Part shown: positions 7,103 through 14,100 of the stretch, piece by piece
Layout: every line of letters starts with the position of its first letter
How positions within the stretch are numbered: position 1 is the stretch's first letter
IMG/VR virus record: IMGVR_UViG_3300022925_000209
Span: 1-21,705 of that record
DNA length: 21,705 bases
Direction: 5' to 3' (one strand)
Source of the DNA: a virus
Made by a program: the position numbers and the translations under genes
The notes under the pieces: generated by a model
The model's input: the letters and a program-made list of their open reading frames with translations, nothing else
What the model was told of the DNA's origin: nothing
The model's database searches: none

Positions 7103-7419
7103 ATTCTAAATACCTTCCCAAAAATTCAGTCTCTTTGGTTATATCTCTGGATGATGAAGGTCTACCTGTTGTTGATGCGTATGCTAACCTTACAAATGAA
7201 CAGACAGAAGAGCAAAATACATTTCTGGCTCTGCTACTTAAAGGATTAGAGTTTAGCGCTTATGCGGGGGGTAACTTCTTCGCTTCTATAGGTAACGTCC
7301 ACGCAATATTGGATAAGTATGAAGAAAACGATCTGGAATTTGAGCCTGACGAAGAACTGGTAGAGAAGCTTCAAGACGCAAAAATCATCCCTATCAACGG
7401 CAAGCAGAGGCCAAACTGA
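7099..7419 (+). CDS. Hypothetical protein, 106 aa
   Basis: Overlaps the nuclease stop by ATGA and its own TGA overlaps the next ATG (TGATG). It begins with a strand-rich section (NSVSLVISLDDEGLPVVD), then a helix, an alanine and glycine segment (SAYAGGNFFASIG near 53-65), and an acidic C-terminal part. The strict coupling to both neighbours shows that it is a real gene. I do not recognise the family. Confidence 0.8.
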   Translation: MNSKYLPKNSVSLVISLDDEGLPVVDAYANLTNEQTEEQNTFLALLLKGLEFSAYAGGNFFASIGNVHAILDKYEENDLEFEPDEELVEKLQDAKIIPINGKQRPN

Positions 7420-7724
7420 TGGGTATGGATGATACCTGGTATGATCTTAACGAAGATCCAAACCCCACTTTCGACATTACCCATGATCGGAAAAAAGTGG
7501 CATCAGATGGGCTTTCTACTTCTTATTACCAGATCCCTCAACATGCCACTGAACTACGCCATCTGATTAGCCACAAGGCAATGTCTAAGAGCCGTGGAGA
7601 CATCTTTAAGGCTTGCTACAGGCTGGGCGAGAAACAGGGCACGGACACGCTCTATGACCTCAATAAGATGAAGTTTTTCATCGAAGATTTAATCGAAATG
7701 CATAAGCGGGGAGAGCATCTATGA
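7419..7724 (+). CDS. DUF3310-family protein
   Basis: 101 aa. The C-terminal half has the DUF3310 pattern: an RGDIFKACYRLGEKQG stretch (59-74) followed by DLNKMKFFIEDLI (80-92), matching the family's GNaxKYxxRxgxKxg...DLxKAxxYI. The tyrosine pair before IP (36-40) also fits the family's start. DUF3310 proteins are widespread in phages and lie near nucleotide-metabolism genes; their activity is not established as far as I know. Here it sits directly before MazG and RNR, in keeping with that. Start and stop both overlap neighbours. Confidence 0.75.
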   Translation: MGMDDTWYDLNEDPNPTFDITHDRKKVASDGLSTSYYQIPQHATELRHLISHKAMSKSRGDIFKACYRLGEKQGTDTLYDLNKMKFFIEDLIEMHKRGEHL

Positions 7725-8047
7725 ATATGCAAGATTATCAAACACAGGCCTCTAAAACCGCAATCTATCCTGACTGTGAGATAGTGGTATACCCCGCACT
7801 TGGGCTTGTAAGTGAGGCGGGAGAGGTTGCAGGTAAAGTAAAAAAAGTCCTGCGTGATAACAACGGTAGCTTTGACCCTGTTCAGCGGGAGAAAATTGCC
7901 GAAGAAATCGGTGACGTGCTTTGGTACATTGCTGCCCTCTGCACCGATCTAGATATCGGTATGGAAACTATTGCCCAGCGCAATCTGGATAAACTCAACA
8001 GCCGCATGGCCCGTGGGGTTATCTCTGGCAGCGGTGATCACAGGTGA
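7721..8047 (+). CDS. MazG-like nucleotide pyrophosphohydrolase
   Basis: 108 aa, single-domain all-alpha NTP-PPase. The Mg-binding motif is E32-x2-E35 (GLVSEAGEVAGK) with E61, E62 and D65 (EEIGDVLWY), followed by N88 and K91 in NLDKLNSR. The family converts NTPs or dNTPs to NMP and pyrophosphate. Phage copies have been proposed to clean the dNTP pool or alter host ppGpp signalling; which applies here cannot be read from sequence. The start overlaps the DUF3310 stop by ATGA and the gene lies two genes before RNR. Confidence 0.9.
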   Translation: MNMQDYQTQASKTAIYPDCEIVVYPALGLVSEAGEVAGKVKKVLRDNNGSFDPVQREKIAEEIGDVLWYIAALCTDLDIGMETIAQRNLDKLNSRMARGVISGSGDHR

Positions 8048-8271
8048 AGTCGTACAGAGATCAGACATTTTGTGAGTGCGACTGCACAAACATGATCTGC
8101 CATCTTTATTACGATCAAGGTGTTCTGAAAGACGCCAAAGATGCGGGTTTACCCATCTTAACATCGGATCAGTCAAAAGGCTGTTCCTCATATTTAAAAC
8201 CAAAAACAGTACCTGCTGATCAATTTGTTGACGTTAACAAAATGATCGATCAAGAAAAAAGGGAGCAGTAA
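8044..8271 (+). CDS. Hypothetical Cys-rich small protein, 75 aa
   Basis: GTG start overlapping the MazG stop (GTGA). A tight cysteine cluster, CECDC at 10-14 plus C19 and C47, suggests metal binding or a redox role. The rest is polar and lysine-rich. Its place between MazG and RNR makes a thiol carrier for RNR conceivable, but the CxCxC pattern is not the CxxC of glutaredoxin or thioredoxin, so this is only speculation. No clear ribosome-binding site is present; translation is probably coupled to MazG. Confidence 0.7.
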   Translation: MKSYRDQTFCECDCTNMICHLYYDQGVLKDAKDAGLPILTSDQSKGCSSYLKPKTVPADQFVDVNKMIDQEKREQ

Positions 8272-10014
8272 ATGCTAAAGAATTCATACGGGCCTACACT
8301 TACTATCAGTGAACATATTCACGCAGAAAAGTATCGTAGTGAAGGAGAAACCTTCCAAGAAGCCATGACTAGGGTTGCTGAAGCCCTTAAAGATGATGAA
8401 ACACACTTCAATCAATTCCGCACTATTCTGTATAATCAGCGGTTTTTGCCAGCGGGTAGAGTGCAATCGGCTATGGGCGCTCCTCGCACTGTCACGCCGT
8501 ACAACTGCTTTGTAAGCGGTACAATTGAGGATAGTATGGACGGTATCATGGACGCCGCTAAAGACGCCGCTAAGACAATGCAGCTTGGCGGTGGGATAGG
8601 TTATGATTTCTCTACACTACGTCCTCACGGGGCGCTTATAAAAAGCCTAGACAGTCGTTCTAGTGGCCCACTAAGCTTTATGAAAATCTTTGATAGTGTC
8701 TGCCATACGATTGCTTCTGCAGGTCACCGTAGAGGCGCTCAGATGGGCGTGTTAAGGGTGGATCACCCCGATATCGAAAAGTACATCAGCGCAAAGAATA
8801 ACAGCACCGAATTAACAGGATTTAATATTTCTGTTGGGGTGACTGATGCGTTCATGGATGCCGTTAAATCAAACAGTGATTTTGATCTTGTGTTTGAGGG
8901 GCGTACATATTCCACGGTAAATGCCCGTAATTTGTGGGATAGTATTTTACGTTCTACTTGGGATTGGGCAGAGCCTGGAATCCTGTTTATTGATCGAATT
9001 AACCGTAAGAATAACCTGCATTATTGCGAGAAGATTGTTGCCACTAATCCTTGCGGAGAGCAACCATTACCGCCTTACGGTGCTTGTCTTTTAGGATCAT
9101 TTAACCTCACTAAATACATCGTAGAGCATGATGGTAAATACGTCTTCAATATGAACATGTTGAAGGAAGATATTCCTTATGTGGTACGGGCAATGGATAA
9201 TGTGGTTGATCGTGCGACATACCCTCTACCGCAACAAGAGAAGCAAGCCAAAGATACACGCCGTATGGGATTAGGCGTCACAGGTGTTGCAAATGCGATT
9301 GAAGCGTTGGGCTTTGATTTTGGATCAGATGAATTCATTCGAGTACTTGAGGATATTATGAGTACTATTCGTGACGTTTGCTATGAAACCTCTATCGAAC
9401 TGGCAAAGGAGAAAGGTGCGTTCCCTCTGTTTAAGAAGGATTACCTAACCAGCGAATTTGCTATGACCCTGCCTACCAAGATCCGCACAAAGATTGCCAA
9501 GTATGGAATTCGTAACAGCCACCTTCTTAGTGTTGCCCCTACAGGCACAATCAGTCTAAGCGCAGATAATGTGTCTAGCGGAATTGAACCTGTATTTAGC
9601 TATGTAACCAAGCGAACCATACAAACTTTTGATGGGCCAACAGAAGAGATTGTTGAAGACTACGGATACAGAGAATTTGGGGTCAAAGGTAAAACGGCAG
9701 ATCAACTATCAGTATTCGATCATGTTCGTGTTTTAAACGTAGCTTCCCGATATGTGGATAGTGCCTGCAGCAAAACCTGTAATGTAGGTGATGATGTTAC
9801 ATGGGAACAATTTAAACAAGTCTACATGGACGCTTATGAAGGCGGTTCGTCTGGTTGTACAACCTTTCGTGCCAGCGGAAAGCGTTTTGGAATTTTGAAT
9901 GCTGCTTCATCAGAAAACGATGTTGAAGAAAAGCCCGCAGAAAAGGACAATTTCATTGAAGAAGGTGGAGCGTGTTACTTTGACCCATCAACTGGATTAC
10001 GGAAGTGTGAGTAG
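8272..10014 (+). CDS. nrdJ: Class II (adenosylcobalamin-dependent) ribonucleotide reductase
   Basis: 580 aa, reduces ribonucleotides to deoxyribonucleotides for phage DNA synthesis. Active site: NPCGE (N259, radical C261, E263), redox pair C79 (YNC) and C272 (GACLLGSFNL), and the PTGTISL loop (423-429). The C-terminal CYFDPSTGLRKC supplies the shuttle cysteines C568 and C579. HRRGAQMG (152-159) and the absence of an NrdB gene or an NrdA-type ATP-cone indicate class II, which needs vitamin B12 from the host cell. Class II enzymes are common in marine podoviruses. The ATG follows the previous stop directly, with AAAGGGAG as ribosome-binding site. Confidence 0.93.
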   Translation: MLKNSYGPTLTISEHIHAEKYRSEGETFQEAMTRVAEALKDDETHFNQFRTILYNQRFLPAGRVQSAMGAPRTVTPYNCFVSGTIEDSMDGIMDAAKDAAKTMQLGGGIGYDFSTLRPHGALIKSLDSRSSGPLSFMKIFDSVCHTIASAGHRRGAQMGVLRVDHPDIEKYISAKNNSTELTGFNISVGVTDAFMDAVKSNSDFDLVFEGRTYSTVNARNLWDSILRSTWDWAEPGILFIDRINRKNNLHYCEKIVATNPCGEQPLPPYGACLLGSFNLTKYIVEHDGKYVFNMNMLKEDIPYVVRAMDNVVDRATYPLPQQEKQAKDTRRMGLGVTGVANAIEALGFDFGSDEFIRVLEDIMSTIRDVCYETSIELAKEKGAFPLFKKDYLTSEFAMTLPTKIRTKIAKYGIRNSHLLSVAPTGTISLSADNVSSGIEPVFSYVTKRTIQTFDGPTEEIVEDYGYREFGVKGKTADQLSVFDHVRVLNVASRYVDSACSKTCNVGDDVTWEQFKQVYMDAYEGGSSGCTTFRASGKRFGILNAASSENDVEEKPAEKDNFIEEGGACYFDPSTGLRKCE

Positions 10015-10016
10015 CC

Positions 10017-10193
10017 ATGAATAAACCCTTTGATGAAGGCTACGAAGCCTTCTTTAGGGGGGATTTCATATGTAACTACAGGCTCCGCTCTCACTACCAT
10101 CGTGAGTGGCAGCGGGGCTTCAATACAGCATATTTTTACAACAGGAATACACATGTACAAAGCATTCCAATCGAAAGACTTCAACAAGTATGA
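10017..10193 (+). CDS. Ribosome modulation factor (RMF)-like protein, 58 aa
   Basis: An ATG two bases after the RNR stop opens a 58-codon frame. Residues 7-38 read like the RMF pattern: EGYEAFFRG, then CNY in the place of the family's NPY or CPY, then EWQRGFNTA in the place of WxxGWxxA. RMF binds ribosomes and makes them hibernate as 100S dimers; phage and prophage relatives exist with unknown roles. The resemblance is by eye and the middle Pro is missing. The last 41 bases overlap the start of the next nuclease in another frame. GGAAG lies 11 bases before the ATG. Two RNA hairpins (10035-10052, 10080-10120) lie inside the gene. Confidence 0.55.
   Translation: MNKPFDEGYEAFFRGDFICNYRLRSHYHREWQRGFNTAYFYNRNTHVQSIPIERLQQV
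10035..10120 (+). other. Strong RNA hairpins within the RNR-nuclease junction
   Basis: Hairpin 1 is a perfect 7-bp stem GAAGGCT (10035-10041) with AGCCTTC (10046-10052) and an ACGA loop. Hairpin 2 has 10080-10089 paired with 10111-10120 (10 bp, two G-U), one C-C mismatch, then 10091-10095 paired with 10105-10109 (5 bp, one G-U). No T run follows closely, so these are not plain terminators. They may slow or separate expression of RNR and the downstream nuclease, or act as an RNase processing site. Confidence 0.45.
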
Positions 10194-10572
10194 CGAAGCT
10201 GCCAGAAATCGTGCTAAAGAGTTTTGGGAGAGCCAAGGATATACCTGCACGGATCACGATGATGAATATGATGTAGACCTTGTAGTAGAAAAGAATGGTA
10301 AGCGGTTTTACTGTGAGGTTGAGGTTAAAACCGTCTGGCATGGCAAAGAATTTAAGTATGATACCATTCATATTCCTGTGCGGAAGGCTAAGTTCTTAGG
10401 TAAACCTACGCAGTTTATGGTCTTTAATAATAGCCTTACCCATGCTGCCGTAATAGGTCGCAAAAAGGTGCTAAATGCGACTAAAGTAGATGTGCCTAAC
10501 AGGAAGATTGCCTTTGGCGAAAAGTTCTTCGATATACCGAAAGAAGATGCCATATTTGTGCAAACTATATAA
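10153..10572 (+). CDS. PD-(D/E)XK nuclease-like protein, 139 aa
   Basis: Last gene of the early operon. EYDVDLVV (D42) and CEVEVKTVW (E57, K59) give the D...ExK core of a restriction-endonuclease fold. Tyr- and Lys-rich strands follow. The ATG at 10153 has AGGA 6 bases before it and is preferred to a TTG at 10030 in the same frame. That longer start would add 41 residues of low-complexity Ser/Thr/Gly character and would run across the RMF-like gene. The target (host DNA, branched DNA or packaging intermediates) is unknown. Confidence 0.75.
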   Translation: MYKAFQSKDFNKYDEAARNRAKEFWESQGYTCTDHDDEYDVDLVVEKNGKRFYCEVEVKTVWHGKEFKYDTIHIPVRKAKFLGKPTQFMVFNNSLTHAAVIGRKKVLNATKVDVPNRKIAFGEKFFDIPKEDAIFVQTI

Positions 10573-10608
10573 AAGAAAAAAACCTCAAGGCGATTGACCT
10601 CAAGGCTT
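10573..10608 (-). terminator. Minus-strand terminator ending the late operon
   Basis: CCTCAAGG occurs twice (10583-10590 and 10598-10605). On the minus strand this reads CCUUGAGG twice, which pairs with itself through six Watson-Crick and two G-U pairs. Three more pairs extend the stem to 11 bp (10580-10582 with 10606-10608), with the 7-base loop 10591-10597. It is followed on that strand by a T-rich run (10573-10582). The plus-strand version would have two A-C mismatches, so the hairpin works in one direction only. It lies 91 bases past the end of the 1133-aa gene. Confidence 0.75.
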
Positions 10609-10629
10609 AATTTTTATATAACAGTAGGT

Positions 10630-10661
10630 GAATTGAACCTTGGTCGGTTCCAATTCGTTTT
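10630..10661 (+). terminator. Hairpin with short T run in the convergent junction
   Basis: GAATTG-AACC (10630-10639) pairs with GGTT-C-CAATTC (10646-10656) over 10 bp with one bulged C and a 6-base loop. GTTTT follows. Its T run is weak, so it may be an accessory plus-strand terminator or a transcript-end stabiliser. The stem is nearly symmetric and could form on either strand. Confidence 0.45.
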
Positions 10662-10667
10662 AGATTG

Positions 10668-10700
10668 AACCCTCAGATTTAGGTCTGGGGGTTTTTCTTT
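10668..10700 (+). terminator. Rho-independent terminator ending the early operon
   Basis: A 10-bp stem AACCCTCAGA (10668-10677) with TCTGGGGGTT (10684-10693, one G-U), loop TTTAGG, followed by TTTCTTT to 10700. It reads as a terminator only on the plus strand and stops the replication and RNR transcript before it enters the opposing late genes. Its end touches the stop codon of the 1133-aa gene on the other strand. Confidence 0.85.
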
Positions 10701-13700
10701 ACTGAGGAACAAGATCCATCATTTGCTGATCTACATTGTTTTGATCGTACATATATTCTTTCTCAGCACTTACTGCTTTAGTTGTACCCGCAGTTATTGC
10801 TGTAATTAAGTTTTCATAAACTAAAGGATCCATTGGGTATGTATCGTATTTTTTAGCTAATTCTAGAAACCTCTCTGGGTCTGCTAAAATATTATCTAAA
10901 ATTTTCTGCGCCCTGTTAGTTGTATCTAAAGCATCAAATGTTGCACCTGCTATCGAACGAATTTTTGCACCAGTTCTATTGAGAGGCCCAATAAGTGTCA
11001 TAATCATTCGATTAGTTGCTTGTACCGCTTCTTTATTAAATGCCGTTGCAGATACCCCCGGAACAGGAGTTGCCTGATTAGATTTATCAATCATACGGGC
11101 TGCATCTAACAGGATCTCAAAAGTTTCCATTCGCTCTGGTTGTTCAGAGTAAATTTCTCTGCCTATCGAAAGTATATTGTTAGCCTCTTCCAGTGTTCGA
11201 TCAACATTAGCACCCTTTAATGTTGTAGCCCCGCCGCTTTGTACTTTCGCACCTGATACTTTTTCTGACAGATATCTTAGATAAGCAGTTTCCATACCAT
11301 CACGAACTACAGAAGCACGGGCTGGGGGCATATCATCTAATCGGGCAACAATATCCTGTATTGTTCCTATGCCTTCAGATTCTCTAAATATTTTAACAAA
11401 AGCATCTTCTGGGTTTAGGTTTGTAGCCATTTCCCTTCCGTATACATTACTTAAAAACTTACCCAATTCTGTTTTTTTAACTTCTTTTCGTGTCTGTGAT
11501 GCGACTTCCTCTGCAGAAGTAAGGGCAGCTTCTAGTAATTTTTTATTTCCCGCTGCAGATTCAATTGAAGCAACTAAAGAATTAATTTGTTTAGCCCGTT
11601 CAGGAAAGGCTTGGTTAAGTGAATCAGCGTATTGTTGTAGTCGATCCGACATTCCTTTTAGTGCTTCAGGCGTCATAGATCCTTCTGACCTTACCTTTGA
11701 AGCAAACCCATTAATTACATCCGTAATCATGTAATCAGCAATTGCCTTTGGGTCTTCTACTTGCTCAAGTGCTGTTTTCATATTTAATACAGCATCAGCA
11801 TTATTACCCTCAAGAACAGAGGTTACCAGTTCACGGCTACGCTCTTTAAAACCAGCTTTCTGAGTTCCCCTTGTCATAACTGGCTCATAGAGATCGCCAA
11901 AATCAGCTACTACTCCACCATCTCGCCAAACAGGGGCGTATTGATCGGAATAATATGTATATGCTTTCGTGGCAGCATCTGCCGCCTCTTCGTCTGCATT
12001 TTCCGCAACCCACTGTACCTGATCATCAATAGCACGTTTAACATCTATAAGGCGTTTGGCTACCATATCATCGCCACGCTTATAGGCCTGATCAATTAGG
12101 TTAGAAAGTTCTGGGCGAACCTTGTTGTATAAGGTTTTAAAATCAACGCCACCGTTGAGTAACTCTTCAGCAAAGTCTCCTGCTTCTGTAGTAGTTGTAG
12201 TTGTTCCCTGTACCCCAAATGGTACAAAGGGCGCATCTTCTACGGCTTCTTTTGGTTTTAAAACAGACCTAATTGTATTGATAAGATCAACACTCTTGGT
12301 TCTTGTACCGCTTGTATCCAAAAGGTTTATTTGTTTTACGGCCTCTTCTACCTGTGCGGCAAAGCTACTATAATCAAAAGGCGTACCGTCTGGTATTGCA
12401 TTATACAGATCGTCTTTTGTTTTGCTCATTGTTTCTTTGGCTTGCATCAAACCGTTTCTGATTTGATCAAAGGAAGCAGATTTATCTGTAACAATGTCCG
12501 TTCCAGTTACCTGCTCTAAACGACTAATCTGACCACTAAGTTCCAGATCTGCATTCTGGATACCTTCGACTACCTGTTTTGCTGCAGCGTCAAAATTAGT
12601 TTGTGCATCTACGGCGTTAATATCAGCGGATGCTACGGAAGCACGGGCATCTGTTGCCAATTCATCTGCGGCAGCCGCAATAGTATCAACTTGTTCTGTA
12701 GGAACCTCTGAGGATATTTCCGCAAGGCGGTCATCCACTTGTTTTTGTAGTTCTCTAGCAGGCCCTTCAGAAGCAGCAATTAACTGCGGGTTATTAGATG
12801 CTTTTTGTATATTACCTGCACGAACCCCTGAAATTCTTGCTATATCTTCTGGTTCTGCAGTGCCCCTCAAAAGAGCAGAAAGAGTATCTACTGGTACTTC
12901 TTTAGCAGCAAGATTTTGTATCTCAGGAAGAAGAACAGTTTTATTTTCTTCAACAATTCGGGCAAGTTCTCTTTTTGCTTCTGCTATTTCTTGAGGTGTA
13001 GTAGAAAAATCAATCTTTATAAGGCTTTCGGTTAATTCATCATAGATCCTACGGGTAATAGTTTGTTCTCTTCCTGCGTCTAGTAATGGAAGGATAGTGA
13101 ATTTAGATGCCAGTTTAGCGGCTTGTGCGGTTGTCATTACAACCCCTGAAAGCGCACTGTTTAAAAACATACCTTCAACAAGCACATTTACACGCTGCTC
13201 AATTATGTCTTCTGCCTTGCTGTCGCCAAGATCAAGGCCCTGCGCTATTGGGATAAGAGCAGCCTTTTCTCCACCAAGGAATAAGGTTCCTTCATCTGTA
13301 CTGGTTGTAGCTGCAGCGCCTGTTTCGGCGGCGGCAAGAACTGCAAAACCTCTAATTACTTTAGGTAGAGCCTTTGTAACTACCTGTGCGGCAGCACCGC
13401 CCCCAAAAGAAGTTATTACCGCAGGAACAGCATCTGTTAGGATAGCATCCCCAAAGCTGTCGCCAGTATCGACATTAACGATTAACGGGCTTATGGCATC
13501 TACTGCGCCCTCTGCCCCTAATACTTCTGCTCCTGCAGCGCCCGCTTCAAGTATAGCCCCAGCACTTTCACTAAGACCCAAAGCAATTTTACTAAATTCA
13601 TCTACCTTGGCTTCAGTGTCATCAAAAGCCGTCGATGCCCTGTCCAAATCACCAGTTAGTAGCCCCGCAATAACATCATAAGTATTGTCCAACATACCAT

Positions 13701-14100
13701 TTTTACCAAACATCTTCATATCTGGTCGGGGTATATATTCACGCCTACCTGTTTCGGGGTCTTCGTATACTGCGTAACCCAAACCAAATAAAGGCTTTAT
13801 AACATCAGGGCTTTCCATGAGAGTATCGTATTTTTCTCTAGCCTCACTATAAGTAAGGCCTGAGTACATCTGTGTGCTAATAGCATCAGGTTCTTCTTCA
13901 GCTATTTCTTTTAAAGTAGGCTCATCTTCTTCGCCCTCTTGTGTATTTTCTAAATCATCAGAAGCAAAAGGATCAACGATGCTAGTTTCACTACTTGCCT
14001 CTACAGGAACAGGCTCTGTGTTGTCTGTTTCTATAGGTATAACACTACTTGTATTTGTTTCGTCTTCTTCAGTAGCAAATGGGTCTACAATATCTACCAT
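10699..14100 (-). CDS. Large virion-associated protein, 1133 aa, candidate internal/ejection protein
   Basis: Last gene of the late operon, starting at a TAATG overlap with the 826-aa gene. The first 75 residues are very acidic and contain a duplicated IVDPFA (4-9 and 41-46). Residues about 200-335 are unusually hydrophobic and small-residue rich (AVPAVITSFGGGAAAQVV, MFLNSALSGVVM), long enough to cross a membrane. From about 350 to the end the protein is mostly helix with many Ala, Glu and Gln. Size, place and this mix of membrane-like and helical parts fit the ejected internal virion proteins of podoviruses (such as T7 gp15/gp16). No lytic transglycosylase motif is recognised, so the role is inference. 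Confidence 0.6.
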   Translation of the reverse strand: MVDIVDPFATEEDETNTSSVIPIETDNTEPVPVEASSETSIVDPFASDDLENTQEGEEDEPTLKEIAEEEPDAISTQMYSGLTYSEAREKYDTLMESPDVIKPLFGLGYAVYEDPETGRREYIPRPDMKMFGKNGMLDNTYDVIAGLLTGDLDRASTAFDDTEAKVDEFSKIALGLSESAGAILEAGAAGAEVLGAEGAVDAISPLIVNVDTGDSFGDAILTDAVPAVITSFGGGAAAQVVTKALPKVIRGFAVLAAAETGAAATTSTDEGTLFLGGEKAALIPIAQGLDLGDSKAEDIIEQRVNVLVEGMFLNSALSGVVMTTAQAAKLASKFTILPLLDAGREQTITRRIYDELTESLIKIDFSTTPQEIAEAKRELARIVEENKTVLLPEIQNLAAKEVPVDTLSALLRGTAEPEDIARISGVRAGNIQKASNNPQLIAASEGPARELQKQVDDRLAEISSEVPTEQVDTIAAAADELATDARASVASADINAVDAQTNFDAAAKQVVEGIQNADLELSGQISRLEQVTGTDIVTDKSASFDQIRNGLMQAKETMSKTKDDLYNAIPDGTPFDYSSFAAQVEEAVKQINLLDTSGTRTKSVDLINTIRSVLKPKEAVEDAPFVPFGVQGTTTTTTEAGDFAEELLNGGVDFKTLYNKVRPELSNLIDQAYKRGDDMVAKRLIDVKRAIDDQVQWVAENADEEAADAATKAYTYYSDQYAPVWRDGGVVADFGDLYEPVMTRGTQKAGFKERSRELVTSVLEGNNADAVLNMKTALEQVEDPKAIADYMITDVINGFASKVRSEGSMTPEALKGMSDRLQQYADSLNQAFPERAKQINSLVASIESAAGNKKLLEAALTSAEEVASQTRKEVKKTELGKFLSNVYGREMATNLNPEDAFVKIFRESEGIGTIQDIVARLDDMPPARASVVRDGMETAYLRYLSEKVSGAKVQSGGATTLKGANVDRTLEEANNILSIGREIYSEQPERMETFEILLDAARMIDKSNQATPVPGVSATAFNKEAVQATNRMIMTLIGPLNRTGAKIRSIAGATFDALDTTNRAQKILDNILADPERFLELAKKYDTYPMDPLVYENLITAITAGTTKAVSAEKEYMYDQNNVDQQMMDLVPQ

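Noticed and set aside
10030-10152. TTG start giving a 180-aa form of the last early nuclease
   Set aside because: The added part is low-complexity Ser/Thr/Gly sequence over the RMF-like frame, and the ATG at 10153 has a good ribosome-binding site.
10621-10660. tRNA-like sequence (GGTTCCAATTC resembles a T arm)
   Set aside because: No acceptor, D or anticodon arms can be built around it; it pairs fully as a simple hairpin.
13097-13681. 194-codon plus-strand frame inside the 1133-aa gene
   Set aside because: Ser/Ala/Pro-biased antisense shadow of an Ala-rich coding region; it lies opposite a well-coupled long gene.
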